Shown piece by piece: positions 10,430-22,224 of a stretch of 64,000 nucleotides of DNA; the stretch's first letter is position 1; every line of letters starts with the position of its first letter. This DNA is from Gonocerus acuteangulatus (taxonomy: Eukaryota; Arthropoda; Insecta; Hemiptera; Coreidae). The notes below the pieces were generated by a model. That model saw only the letters and a list, made by a program, of their open reading frames with translations. It did no database searches and was not told the origin of the DNA. A program made the position numbers and the translations under genes. The stretch lies in contig OX328123.1 in assembly GCA_946811695.1 (NCBI GenBank), positions 148,175,975 through 148,239,974 of the forward strand, in the 5' to 3' direction.

Positions 10430-11505
10430 GTTTCAGATCTGTTTAGCATGTATTGATATAATTTCTGGATGAGTAATTGTGTCTCAGAGACTCATTTGAT
10501 CGGTGTTTCTCTATCATAAATCTTTGAACTAATCAACTACATACTTAACCTTATTGCAGCAAGACCAATCCTAAAGTTCCCAAATCGATCTAGCAATCCC
10601 TACTTAGGACTGTGACTGCAAAAGGGAAAATACAAAGATAAGAATTTCCATCAGAGAAAATCCAGCCAGCAAATCCTGAAGAAAATTATTCGGTCCCCTT
10701 TGAAAGGAGATGGGGGGGGCTGAGGAGTGGGGAAGTCTAGAAGTGCTGATTGAAGAAGAACAGTCTTCTTGTTCTGTTATATATTTGGAAGTGCGGACAG
10801 ATTCCTCCTTTTGTATCCTTTCTGTTATTGTCTCCGGATCCTGGAACAGTCTTGTCCAATATCCGCGGATCTCGGTGAATTCTCAATCCCGACGATGGGG
10901 AGGTTGGGCTCAAAGCGGCCGCCAATTCGTCAAGGAAGAAAAGCTACGCCTTGGTGAAAAGTCGTCCCGGCATTATAATAGCGAAGAGATAAAATAGCAG
11001 AGGGGGTGGCGTTCTCCTTGTAAGACACCATTATCTGCAAGGACCAAAACAAATAAAACGAAACAAATGTAGTTATTATAACGTTTTATCGCCTATTTAC
11101 AAGATAATCGCCTCCAAACTGGTTTCTAACATTTATTAAAAGAGACTAAGAATAAAGAACGTCTTCAATAATATGGTTTTCAAACTTCCAAATGTTTTTT
11201 TGATCGAATAATGATCTTTCAAGAAACTAATGGCTCCTTGTGCTCTTTCCTTCAGTTTTTATTGCTTTTTTGTGTTTGCTGTGTAATAATAAAATGAATT
11301 TGGAAGTAGGTTAAAGAAAATTCCTAAGATGAGAAACTCTTTCTGATGGAGCTTTCCAAAAGGCAGTGGAAGAGGCAGGCTGAGTAATTTCCACTATCCT
11401 ATGTTTTCTAGGCATATAGTTGCCCATAATCTTCCTTTTATTCAACTTTAATTGTTACAGGTATTTCAGTTGTTCAGGAAATAATAACATTTGACCTTAG
11501 GGCCT
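10430..11505. other. No gene recognised; unique island at 10560-11040
   Basis: The 10560-11040 part is GC-richer and non-repetitive. A 95-codon + strand frame at 10710-10997 has no recognisable domain and is not called. The remainder is AT-rich. Confidence 0.4.
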
Positions 11506-11507
11506 CG

Positions 11508-11819
11508 TTAATAAATGTAAGAAATCTCTGCACTTGTTAAGGACTCTTGGTAATCCTAAATGGGGAGCAGAAAGACGCCTTATGATTATATTCCGTATAA
11601 CATACACCTTCTCGTTACTGGGTTATGGGAGTGTAGTATATTCATCTGCCAGAACCAGTACTCTGAAAATACTGGATGGATACAAACAACAGGTCTACAT
11701 CTTGCAATTGGTGCATTCAGAACAAATACAACCGCAGGTCTTTATGCAGTAAGTGGAGAACCTCCATTGGAGATCAGACGTATGTATGTTCAAATGCGTA
11801 AAATATACCCTAAAAATTA
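11508..11819 (+). pseudogene. Non-LTR reverse transcriptase, post-catalytic fragment
   Basis: The frame reads LLRTLGNPKWGAERRLM, then LLGYGSVVYSSARTSTLKILD. After a shift near 11690 it continues GLHLAIGAFRTNTTAGLYA and GEPPLEIRR. This is the conserved region between the RT core and the RNase H in I/R1-like elements. No catalytic residues are present. The fragment abuts a Helitron-like copy on the right. Confidence 0.85.
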
Positions 11820-11854
11820 AGTCCCTAAATAGTCCGTGCACTCCACTTCGTCCA

Positions 11855-12395
11855 CTTATCTCTCCGATTGACATTACTCCATCAAAAATTGCTTTAGCTC
11901 CTCTTTTCTAGGGAAATTAGTAAGGTTTTCAATTTTCACCTTTCCCTTGCCATTATTTGCTAACAATTTTTGGGATATTTAAGAAAATATACGAAAATAT
12001 TTATTAACTCCAAATGTAACCAAAATATAAATATATTAGTTTTGATGAGTTTTAAACATTTTGAAAATATTTCAATTGAATACAACGATTCTTAGTACCC
12101 ATTCCGAAAATTAGTTTGAAAACGGATACAGATATCACCTTAAAAACGGTTTCATTAGCTTTCCGACGTTAGAGAACGTATAAAAAACATACCTCAGTTC
12201 ATATTTACGCAACAATTTAGACGCTACGATTTTTTCACACAAATTTCGCCCCAAAAAATCTTTCGGTGGACGGATTCTACTGGTTATTGAACTTGACCTT
12301 CAAATTAGGAGTCAAAAAAAATGTTGCAACTTTCATTAAAATTGGGCAAGTTTTAAGCCTGTGGGAGAGCGAAGGCCGATCATTAGGACAGAATC
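11855..12395 (+). mobile_element. Helitron-like repeat, copy B (partial)
   Basis: This internal block is in forward orientation: CTCTCCGATTGACAT, then AACTCCAAATGTAACCAAAA, then the CGAATTTCGCCCC-like and TGGTTA..GAACTTGACC blocks. It ends before the microsatellite and 3' hairpin and is clearly older and more diverged than copy F. Confidence 0.6.
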
Positions 12396-12644
12396 TTTTG
12401 TCAATTTTTACATTTCCTAATCCAATGTTTTCTCAAACATTTTTTAATCTAATTGTTATTTGTTTCGAAATGAGATTTGACACAAATCTTCTTGAAAAAT
12501 CCTACTTCCAAGATTTGATCTAAAAGGTCCAGTGCATTCATAAAAAAAGCTCAGAGGACAAATCCAAATATTTCTCAATCAAATGCTAGTTTATTCGTGC
12601 ATATGAAATTGTATTCCCAGGCCCATTGAATCTTTTATACGTTC
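12396..12644. other. AT-rich spacer
   Basis: Nothing recognised. Confidence 0.45.
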
Positions 12645-12654
12645 TCACGAATCA

Positions 12655-12858
12655 TTTTTTTTTTTTTTTTCATTTTTATTTAACGGCGCATCAACTATTT
12701 GGCTATTAGCGCCGGGCTATCTACAGATTGCCACCCTTTTATAATGCGAACAGCACGTGGTCGGTCACCCATTCAGGTACAGACCACGCCCGACGTCGCT
12801 TAACTTCGGTGATCTACGGGAACCGGTGCATTCAACGTGGCTATGGCCGTTGGCGTTT
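12655..12858 (-). mobile_element. 5S rRNA-derived SINE (SINE3-like) with 10-bp TSD
   Basis: On the - strand the element starts GCCAACGGCCATAGCCACGT and continues GATCACCGAAGTTAAGCGAC, GTCGGGCGTGGTC and GAATGGGTGACCG: the 5' end, A box, intermediate element and C box of 5S rRNA. About ten bases of the 5S 3' arm are deleted before CACGTGCTGTT. A tail follows (CCCGGCGCTAATAGCC, GTTGATGCGCCGTTAAAT) and then poly(A), seen as T on the + strand at 12655-12670. TCACGAATCA flanks the insert at 12645-12654 and 12859-12868. Confidence 0.9.
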
Positions 12859-12869
12859 TCACGAATCAA

Positions 12870-14340
12870 TTTGCTAAATTAATATCTGCACAAATTAATA
12901 GATCAGCGCTGGTAGCTGTACAAATAATACAGACAAAGTAATATTTTATTAAGAATGTACTAGTGATAATGGCTCCCTGGGACACTATAACATGAAGGCT
13001 CCTGAGGCGTGAGAAATCGTACATTAGCAGACGATCCGTGTAATTAATTCCATCAGCTAATTTGAGAAACATCACTGAGCTCGAAAATGAAGGATAAACA
13101 CCACTTACAAAGGTTTCTTCAAAATGGCGACAGATCCAACCAACGACCGGCTGTTAAATGGAATTACAAACTGCGGCGCCAGAAAGCGCCTCTGTCCGTT
13201 CCTAAATACAGGCCTCAGGGTATTTCTTCTTAACTCTAATGGGCTCTTGAAGAACTCTTGAAGCAATTGTCCCGAAACAATTACCGCGATGAAATTTCAA
13301 ACAGAAGGGCGTAAGTGGCACTTTGCCGTATGTTTGTTTTTTCGACTGAATGAAACGCATCGCAGCCTCAAACGCACTTATCTTCTTGAAATTACTACCT
13401 GTGAGTGTATACAGCGCGCAATTACGGGCGTTTTTGCCAGCATAATGTCTTTCGTGATTTTTATCGCGGTTAATGCACTGCAATATACATTTTGGTGTGT
13501 TTCCTCTATCCTTATAGGAAGAGAAGCCACTTATAACATCCGATGGTACAACAAGACTTGCAGGTCTGAAACCTAAACGTCTCATGACTCAGAAGTTACT
13601 ACCTTACACGAAAGATAAATTAAGAAAATAGTGATCAAAATCTTGTATACTTGAAAACCGTTTAGGAAGTCATCGTAAAGCGTACTCGTATTGGTATGTC
13701 TGTGTTTGCGGGTTGTTAGTAAAATAGATAACGGCCGAACGTTTATTTCAATGAATCTGGGAATAGAACACAACGAACCACAGAGTTTGTTAAGTAGGAA
13801 AATCTTTCAATCAGAAAGGAGGTTTATTATGAACATAAATTACTAATATGCACTTTAAGATCAAAATGTTTATTATATTGAAACGAAAAATTACATACTT
13901 CATTGTCGCTTCAGATCAATAAGCTACAACCTAAAATAATGTACAACCAACAAAAGCGAATGAATGTTAAAACAGTTCGACATACAAAAATAAAAATAGA
14001 AATAAATGTTCTTTCAAATATATAATTATAATTTTTTGTCGTGTCTATAATTTTATGAAAACGGTATTATTTAAAGGAATTTGACAAATAAGTAATAAAA
14101 TTATAGTAATATTTTTATTCACAGAATGTCTGGTCGAACTAATTTAAGTTTTAACAGCCACCAAAAGAAAATAATAAAAAAAATCTAAACTTAGTAAGTA
14201 GTTGTAATATTCTTATTGTATCAGTAAGTAACTTTTTTTTAAGTTATGTAAGTTGTTTTTGTTTTGTTTTTTTAACATCGATGTAACGTTCTGGGAATTT
14301 AAGATCTTTTTATCAATGATCTCGCAGTTAACCAGATCTC
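12870..14340. other. No gene recognised
   Basis: 13090-13600 is a GC-richer unique island. A 127-codon - strand frame (13202-13585) there has no recognisable motif, start context or splice partners and is not called. 13600-14340 is AT-rich. Confidence 0.4.
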
Positions 14341-15079
14341 AATTTTTACCCCCTTAGGGGGACCCTTAGGGGAACAAAAAATGTTACGTGAGGATTTTCC
14401 GAATTCTCACACATAAGGTAGAAAACGTCATTTTATTGTATTTGAGAGACAAACGTGGTTTTTAGAAAAATAATCGTATGTTAAATACGGTATGATAATT
14501 TTTATTATTTATTTAAGTAAATATTTATAAAAATGAATATTTCTTTCAAGCTATTTGAATAAACTGAGAAAAAAAAATGAATTTTCTTTTCACAGATCCA
14601 TGTTTTTATTAAAACTATTGTTCCTAAATCGTCCACACGCTTCATTAACACAGGGTTTTGAAACATGAATGGAAAGCTGGTTAAATGAAGAAGTTTTTCT
14701 GAAACCGGGAAATCTCAGATCCTGCCCATTGAAGAGTAAAGCTGGAAAGAAATATCAAGGAAAAGTCAGGAAATTTAGAATAGCTTTCTTTTGGTAGGAT
14801 GGACATACTTAAATTCATTCATTTTTACGTTTACTATCAACTAGTCTTATAGTAAATTTACTCTGCTTTCGATTGGTTTCACTTCCTTTCTAGTAGAACC
14901 ACCTAGGATGGAGCTACAACGATTATTCTTCTAAGAACCACGTTTGTGTCGAAAAAACCATTAAAATGACGTTTTCTCCCTTACGTCTGAGAACTTGGAA
15001 AATCGTCACATAACATTTTTTGTTCCCTTAAGGGTCCTCTTTCACCTCCCACAATATGCCGAGACATTTACGGGACACC

Positions 15080-15081
<2 letters not shown>
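14341..15081. mobile_element. Deleted fold-back element (CAGGGTGTCCCG family)
   Basis: The left part (14350-14480) matches the left arm of the full element at 40591-42287 but lacks the terminal CAGGGTGTCCCG. After about 30 bases it jumps to the right arm, which runs intact to ACGGGACACCCTG at 15081 against a (TA)n tract. An internal deletion has removed the centre and most of the left arm. Confidence 0.8.
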
Positions 15082-15142
<61 letters not shown>

Positions 15143-15148
15143 TATATT
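15082..15148. repeat. (TA)n microsatellite
   Basis: It abuts the right terminus of the fold-back element. Confidence 0.95.
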
Positions 15149-15239
15149 TTATTCTTTATATAAATTGTATCCTCCTGTGGAAGTACAATGAACAAGAAAT
15201 ACAATTAATAAAGGGACGGAGGAAAGTATACATTTAATG

Positions 15240-16220
15240 AGTGGCGTTGTAGGATATTTCAACTGGAGGCCATTGAATAGAGAGGCGAAGGAAGGCGATA
15301 AAGGCCGAACTTAGACGAAGAACATTTCGTGCCAGAACGAGCACAACTTGCTCCAAAACGGCGGGAACTTGTCCTCAGCTACTGACATTAGCGAATTATT
15401 TATGAATCTTCATATTAACAAAAACAACAGAGGGAGCGAGAGGGTCTGAGTAATTAGAAAATTTCTCCGTCTCTCTCTTGTGTGTGGAAAGTCCCGGAGG
15501 GCCCTTGTTGAAACTTTTCGCATAAAAAGCTCGCTAGAGGGCGGGCCGAAGCGTCGACGGTAGCGCTCTCAAGTAGCGGGCCGGCGAATTAATTAAACAG
15601 CCACTGGTGTCAATCACATTATGCAATCAGGCCCTTAACTGCAAATAACTTGGGCCCGTCTCCCGGTCTTGTTTATATTAAAGCTGGAAAGTTTATAAAT
15701 AAATATAGACGAAGAAAGAGACGGTAAGCCTTTCTCCTTCTCTTCATTTCTTCTTTTACACTTTATTCCTAACCTTTTTTGCCTCCTCTCTACTTTTCTC
15801 CTACATATTTCATAAGACTTACAGAGCCCCCTTCCCCTCGTCTAGCTCTATATTAATTTTTTCCTCCATGCTCTCTTTATTTAAGGTTGGCACTGGAATT
15901 GTTTATACATAATGCGACAAGGAACAATCAACGCTGCTTTTTTATTCTTGAATATTACCGGATCTTATTGTAAGTTACATTTTTTATAGGTCAACAAAGA
16001 GTTCTATTTCTGGCGTATCGTTTTTCTTGCTTAATATCACATCCCAATTTTCGCTGTGCTGCTTATTCGTTCCAGCAAAGAAATTATCAATAAATTAATA
16101 GGGCAAAGTTTATAAATAAATGAAATATGTATCAATTTTAACCTTTAACTTGTAAGTTTAAATTTACAATTACAGATGTTGTGGTGGGGTCTCGCATACC
16201 CCAGACCATTTAATGCATTA
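15240..16220. other. Unique GC-richer island, no gene recognised
   Basis: 15240-15760 is non-repetitive and includes homeodomain-type ATTA-rich words such as GCGAATTAATTAAACAGCC near 15585. No open frame or RNA gene was recognised. A conserved non-coding element is possible but unproven. Confidence 0.35.
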
Positions 16221-16429
16221 GGCTTCACCTACATTGGACCCGTATTTCTCCCGATCTGATCTGATCCGATTTCGTTTGACCGACAACGGCCGAGAGCGGC
16301 TGACGTGAGTGCCTACATCGGTCCCGACCCGATCCGATCCGATTTAGTCTCACCTCGTCAGCAATGACCTCGTGGTGAAATGAGTGATTAATTTAAGGAA
16401 TACCATTTATGAAAAGATTTTAATTTCAT

Positions 16430-17362
16430 TACCACTTCAAATTCCGCCTTGGACTCTCATGCCTCCCCGTATTAATCTAACACTAACTAAATATATAAAA
16501 AAAGAAACTCCACGGAATTTGTACTCTGTGGAGTTAAATAAAATTTAAGCAAGTATGCCTTCTTCCACGCACAGATGGGTCGAAAAGTGATAAAGGCGTG
16601 GGAGCTGCCACTCTCTGGGAAGGACGACAATACTTGTTTTCTCTATCACCTCATTGTTCCAGTTATTCTGCCGAACTATTAGCAATTAAGAAAGCATTAA
16701 GTATTATTCCACCTAGAAATTCTAATATCGTTATATGTACTGATTCATTATCGTCTATAATTAGTTTACAGAACATTTACTCCCATGGCAGTATGATTTC
16801 TCACATTTTAATAAAATAAAAAAATATTCAAAATTAATTTCATCTGGATCCCTGGTCATTGTAATGTTAAAGAAAATTCAGTGGTTGATGAGCTAGCAAA
16901 AAACGCTTCTATAAGCGGTTTTAAATTCCCAGATATCCCAATCAGAGACATTAATTTTGTAGTTAAGTCTGAAACAATAAAGATTTGCCAAAGTGAGTGG
17001 ATTGAATTAGGAGATAAACTCAGGGAGATTAAAGATGAAGTGAGTAAGTGGACTAGTTCGGAGCGGGATAATAGGAGGGAATCAGTAATCCTCTCAAGAT
17101 TACGGATAGGCCAGACAAGACTGACGCTCGGCTATCTCATGGAGAAGGAGGAGCCTCCGGAGTGCGAGGTTTGCGGTGTGCCCCTTACTGTAAAGCATAT
17201 CCTGACGGAATGTAGAGCCTATGAAGACGAGCGAGTTCGACTGAGTCTCCCGATACATCTTAGAGAGCTGCAAGGAAATAATTCGGTTCATCGTCTAACC
17301 TTTTTTCTTTCCTTGAAAAAAACAAAATTTAGCGCTTGCTTTAGTTGTCCTTTATCATAAAG
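16430..17362 (+). pseudogene. I/R1-like retrotransposon RNase H and C-terminal zinc knuckle
   Basis: RNase H motifs are readable in order: RTDGSKSDKGVGAATL, SSYSAELLAI, VICTDSLSS and, in another frame, WIPGHCNVKENSVVDELAK. The first motif is reached only by a shift near 16570, and a stop plus shift occurs near 16817. The C-terminus CEVCGVPLTVKHILTEC gives a CCHC knuckle and the frame ends at 17360. RT and endonuclease are absent, so this is a 5'-truncated dead copy. Confidence 0.9.
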
Positions 17363-17630
17363 TCAAATCATTTACCTAATTATCAACTATTATAAACTTT
17401 ATTGGCCCTTTAAATAAATTTCTATAAACATTTCCACTCAATATTCTCTAAATATGTATGGAACTAAATATTTATGTAACTAATAATTTATTTTCTAATC
17501 CTAACGTAAATAATATTAGTCCATTAAAAAAAAGAAGAAGTTTATTCTATTATTAATTGATTAACTTTAAATTATTTATACCTTAACTACCTAAAATATC
17601 GTTAAAATTATTTTTTGTTTTGTTGGCGTT
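17363..17630 (+). other. Probable 3' UTR of the preceding retrotransposon
   Basis: AT-rich sequence with AATAAA-like words and an A-rich stretch (AAAAAAAAGAAGAAG) near 17525 that may mark the end of the insertion. No matching TSD was found by eye. Confidence 0.35.
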
Positions 17631-17654
17631 TGTTGAAGTGTTGGTGGCGTTCGG

Positions 17655-18120
17655 CTTGGCTAGGGTTGCGGAGGGTCCCCCCCTGCGGTCTGTGAAGGTT
17701 AGGTTGCCCTGGCAACAGTGAGCACATCTTCTATCATAGACCTAGCAGCCAATCACCAGATGCGGGCCACCAAGGTAGAACTGGCACGGGGGACTCCACT
17801 CGACCTTGGCTAGGGTTGGGGAGGAGTCCCCCTCCCCCTGCGGCCTTTGAAGGTTTGGTTGCCCTGGCACCAGCAAGCACACCTTCTATCATAGACCTAG
17901 CAGCCAGTCACCAGATGCGGGCCACCAAGGTAGAACTGGCACGGGGGACTCCACTCGACCTTGGCTAGGGTTGGGGAGGAGTCCCCCTCCCCCTGCGGCC
18001 TTTGAAGGTTTGGTTGCCCTGGCACCAGCAAGCACACCTTCTATCATAGACCTAGCAGCCATTCACCAGATGCGGGCCACTAAGGTAGAACTTGCACGGG
18101 GGACTCTACTCAGCCCTGGC
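17655..18120. repeat. Tandem repeat, 3 units of 150-155 bp
   Basis: The unit begins CTTGGCTAGGGTTGGGGAGG at 17655, 17805 and 17960 and ends near 18115. It contains CCTAGCAGCC, CACCAGATGCGGGCCAC and a C/G-rich run. Units 2 and 3 are almost identical and unit 1 differs more. Confidence 0.92.
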
Positions 18121-18132
18121 TAGGTCATTCAT

Positions 18133-18631
18133 TTAACCTTCATACGCTCGCGCGGGCAGTGAAGTGTCCGCCTTTTTGTAATTTCGCATCAAACTTATTC
18201 CAGAAAGTTAAGAAAGCGATGGGATGGCTATGTATTCTCTAGTTCTACTCTATCGTGATAAAAAAACGGAGTGATCAACGTTCAGTCAGATCACTCCTCT
18301 CTGCCTCTCAGTACACGTCACCGATGACATTTCCGATGACCAAGATTGCAAACAAGAGAGGATTGAAGATGATATACAAGTGACTCAGAGATTGATTTGG
18401 AAAATAAATCCCTTTTTGTGATCCTTTGTATATTTCATTGATAAATAAACAATTTGGGTAACAATGAGTTTAGAATATTGTGTGAGAGATTCGATTTCAA
18501 TATTTTAGAAAAATTTGGGCTTAAAAATAAAAAAAAAACGTCGAGCGATTGATGAAAAATCTTGGGCGGTCAGTCGACCGCCCATGCGTGGGGGCGTGTG
18601 ACTCCGTCTAGCGCCCGCGCATGAAGGATAA
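18133..18631. mobile_element. Possible piggyBac-like non-autonomous element
   Basis: The left end TTAACCTTCATACGC (18133) matches inverted the right end GCGCATGAAGGATAA (18617-18631), so the TTAA target is intact on the left and ATAA on the right. Both ends are followed by GCGCGGGC-type sequence. A short acidic frame (DDISDDQDCKQERIEDD) near 18330 resembles piggyBac N-termini in composition only. No catalytic DDD region was seen. Confidence 0.35.
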
Positions 18632-18899
18632 AAAAAATGCATTGAAATCGGTAAAGATGTAGAGGCTTTAGACCTTTTTGAAACACAATATGAGGTTTGG
18701 CGCCATTTTACTTCGTCGGTCCGAAATCGATCTAGAAACAAACAAGTGTGAACGGCCGAGAATCGGTGGCAATCGGATCGGATCGGATCTTGACCAATGT
18801 ACGCACCTCCATTGAGATGCATGTGTTTGTTATTATTTCGACAGTCAGTGGCAATCGGATCGGATCGGGTGTAATGTAGGTGCCCCCTTATTATTGAAA

Positions 18900-19295
18900 C
18901 CTGAAGATACTTAATCAAAATAAAATAAAACAAAACTTGTTTTGGAACACTAAATAAATTGTGTAAAGAAATAAATGTTATATTTTTTTTTTATTTTCTG
19001 ATAATTTAGGTCTAAGAAATAGGAAAACATATTCAAACCCGTATGCAATGTTTTGTCTCATGCACCGAAATGGAATTCAAAGAATTTTGAATAGGTCAGG
19101 GGTACCCTTGACCTAACGACTTGACCCTAGACAATATTCGTGTAGAAATATTTCGCTCAGACTTTGTATTGTTCACTATCTTCTTTCCCGTTCATACCTG
19201 ATTAAAAACAACCTAAAGCCAACCTCCGATTTCCTTACCCCCTTCTGGCCACTTTCCGTTATTTAATTTATTTTCTTATTTAATAATGCTTAGTA
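18900..19295. other. AT-rich spacer
   Basis: Nothing recognised. Confidence 0.45.
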
Positions 19296-19297
19296 AA

Positions 19298-19717
19298 TAT
19301 TATCAGGCATGCCTTTATGAGTATATTATCAGGCATGCTACTATCAGTATATTATCAGGCATGCTTCTATGAGTATATTATCAGGCATGCTTCTATGAGT
19401 ATATTATCAGGCATGCTTCGATGAGTATATTATCAGGCATGCTTTTATGAGTATATTATCAGGCATGCTTCTATGAGTATATTATCAGGCATGCTTCGAT
19501 GAGTATATTATCAGGCATGCTTCTATGAGTATATTATCAGGCATGCTTCTATGAGTATATTATCAGGCATGCTTCTATGAGTATATTATCAGGCATGCTT
19601 CTATGAGTATATTATCAGGCATGCTTCTATGAGTATATTATCAGGCATGCTTCTATGAGTATATTATCAGGCATGCTTCTATGAGTATATTATCAGGCAT
19701 GCTTCTATGAGTATATT
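19298..19717. repeat. 26-bp minisatellite, about 16 copies
   Basis: The unit is TATTATCAGGCATGCTTCTA plus TGAGTA, nearly identical throughout. The first two copies differ at a few bases (CCTTTATGA, CTACTATCA), as expected at an array edge. Each unit carries the SphI-type palindrome GCATGC. Confidence 0.96.
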
Positions 19718-19760
19718 CGTCCGATTAGTAAAATATTGTATCTATTTAATATAGTATAAG

Positions 19761-19962
19761 ATGACATTGTGCCTGAATGTACAGCGTGTGGTGAAGATCT
19801 ATCAATTAAACATATTTTCACGGACTCTACAGAGCCTACAAGGAGATTCGAAATAAACTGGGCATTCATGGTACTCTCTTTGATATTCTTGGAGACGACC
19901 ATGAATTGTGTCAGAAAACATTGACTTTACTTAGAGTTACAGATCTGTTCACAAAAATATAA
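19761..19962 (+). pseudogene. Non-LTR retrotransposon C-terminal zinc-knuckle fragment
   Basis: The frame IVPECTACGEDLSIKHIFTD is followed, after a shift near 19833, by RAYKEIRNKLGIHGTLFDIL and a stop near 19962. This is the CCHC knuckle and tail of an I/R1-like ORF2. It begins next to the 26-bp array. Confidence 0.8.
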
Positions 19963-20215
19963 ATGATAATTGAAATTAAAAGAGGACGTAGAACTAGAAA
20001 ATAGTTGTGGATGGGTGTGTCTGGCTGCGTGTGTGTGAACGTGTGGGTGTAGGTGTTATTCAGAGTGTACGTTTAAAATTACATTTTGAAGTATTTTTCA
20101 ACCATTTTTAATCCTTACGTTATATTCTCTATTTAAAATTACTTAATAAACATATATTGATTTGAATACATTTTTTGACTATAACAGTACATTCTTTGGA
20201 ATATTTAAGTTTATA
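19963..20215 (+). other. 3' UTR-like and AT-rich sequence
   Basis: A GTGTG-rich stretch lies near 20020-20060. No gene seen. Confidence 0.35.
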
Positions 20216-20860
20216 CAGGCGCCAATGACCCTAGTGGTTTGTATCTTGTCTTCCAGGTAACACACCAAACTAGATGTTACATTTCGAACCAATATATTTG
20301 TATCCTCTTATATAGCGTTTGTATCTACTATATATTTGTCAAATACCACTCACTCACTGACTCACTGATCTATCATACAGGCGCCAATGACCCTAGTGGT
20401 TGTATCTTGTCTTCCAGGTAACACACCAAACTAGATGTTACATTTCGAACCAATATATTTGTATCCTCTTATATAGCGTTTGTATCTACTATATATTTGT
20501 CAAATACCACTCACTCACTGACTCACTGATCTATCATACAGGCGCCAATGACCCTAGTGGTTGTATCTTGTCTTCCAGGTAACACACCAAACTAGATGTT
20601 ACATTTCGAACTAATATATTTGTATCCTCTTATATAGCGTTTGTATCTACTATATATTTGTCAAATACCACTCACTCACTGACTCACTGATCTATCATAC
20701 AAGCGCCAATGACCCTAGTGGTTGTATCTTGTCTTCCATGTAACACACCAAACTAGATGTTACATTCCGAACCAATATATTTGTATCCTCTTATATAGCG
20801 TTTGTATCTACTATATATTTGTCAAATGCCACTCACTCACTGACTCACTGACGTACAACG
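20216..20860. repeat. Tandem repeat, 4 units of about 161 bp
   Basis: Units start CAGGCGCCAATGACCCTAGT at 20216, 20378, 20539 and about 20700. Each ends with CACTCACTCACTGACTCACT. Copies differ by single bases, so expansion is recent. The array joins directly to the repeat at 20860-22160. Confidence 0.95.
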
Positions 20861-22160
20861 CCCAGCCCAAACCACTTGACAGAAAATTTTGAAATTTTGC
20901 ATAGACACTCCCTTTAGGACTTGCTAAAAAAGGATTTTTGATATTCAAATTTTTAAGTATTTTTAGAGGGGCTTGAATTTTTAGTTGGTTGGAGCAGGCA
21001 AGCCTAGGCAGCATGTGTTGCTAGGACGATAACAGAGCAGCTGTTATTGCAATGTATCTATTTCATAGTATTATTTTTAATTGCGGTTAGTTTCAACTAT
21101 GATGGCAGACCTTGAATTACTAGAAATAAACTGTGATTTTGCCCCTCAAAGAGGTTATACCTGGTGATGGTCCATCCGAGGTAATAATATCCTGAACCCT
21201 TGCACAGCCTCCTCACCCATCAGCATCCACAGTCAGGACACTTCTTGATAATGCTCGTAAATTTAATGGGTGTTTCCAAATGACATCTTGGTAACATAAT
21301 ATTTTAAATTTTAACGTCCATTTATTATTGACAACGAATTTCTACCGGTAATGGTTAAACTCCTGTTACTAATAACCAATAGATAACGGGTTATCTCTAC
21401 GTTATATATTTCTTGACACTGGTCCGGAGCACCCCAATATTCAGAAATATTATACTTTGATTACTTATCAATTGATGAATAGCATTATAGTATGGCGGGA
21501 AACGTGCTATAATAAACTGCACCAAATTATGTAGTAGTGTTAATTTTAATGATACATAATTTAATGGAATAAAATAACTACTTATCTACACGGGTATTCA
21601 GCTTGTCTATTATATATTTGTCAAATACCACTCACTCATTCACTCACTGACCTACCTTCGCCCAGCCAAAACCTATTGACAGAAAATGTTGAAATTTTGC
21701 ATGGACACTCCCTTTAGGATATATGCACTCGCTAAGAAAGGATTTTTTAATATTCGAATTTTCAAGTACTTTTAGAGAGGTTTGAATTTATATTTGGTTA
21801 GAGCAGACAAGCCTAGGCGGCAAGCTTTGCTAGGACAACAGTTCAGCTGTTAGCATACTGTATTTATTTCATAATATTATTTCTATTAAACTCCTGTTAC
21901 TGGTACCCCATAGATAACGGGTTATCTCTAGGTTATCTGTTTCTTGACACTGGTCCGGAGCGCCCCAATGTACAGCTGATCAAGAAAGCAACTTGATACT
22001 GGTAAATTGATAAGTACTTTGATTACTTATCAATTTATGAATATCATATAGCATGACGGGAACCGTGCTATAATAAACTGTACAAAATGATGTACATAGT
22101 AGGGATAATTTTTATGTTACATTATTTAACGTAATAAAATAACTACTTATCTGCCTTGAC
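20860..22160. repeat. Two diverged copies of a 0.55-0.75-kb interspersed repeat
   Basis: Shared blocks include GACAGAAAATTTTGAAATTT, GACACTCCCTTTAGGA, CAAGCCTAGGC, GATAACGGGTTATCTCTA and TTGACACTGGTCCGGAGC. Copy 1 runs from about 20820 to 21600 and copy 2 from 21603 to 22160. Copy 1 has an extra segment at about 21110-21330. No protein was recognised. Confidence 0.8.
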
Positions 22161-22224
22161 GAAGCACGAGCATCCAAATCTCCTAATTTTCAAAAAACTT
22201 ATTCTGGCCGGAGGTTTTGAAAGG

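Larger units (their letters stand above)
16221..18887. mobile_element. Composite TIR element with nested insertions (PIF/Harbinger-like ends?)
   Basis: The left end GGCTTCACCTACATT (16221) matches inverted the right end AATGTAGGTGCCCCC (18873-18887). Both are followed inward by repeats of GATCCGATCCGATT, with second subterminal copies at about 16320 and 18770. TTA flanks both sides, which would fit a 3-bp TWA duplication of PIF/Harbinger elements. The interior holds a retrotransposon fragment, a tandem array and a possible piggyBac-like element. No Harbinger transposase was recognised. Confidence 0.45.

Noticed and set aside
12746..12855. Functional 5S rRNA gene
   Set aside because: Part of the 3' arm is deleted, and it carries a SINE tail, poly(A) and TSD.
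13202..13585. 127-codon - strand frame
   Set aside because: No recognisable domain, no splice signals, and a 95-codon frame overlaps it on the other strand.
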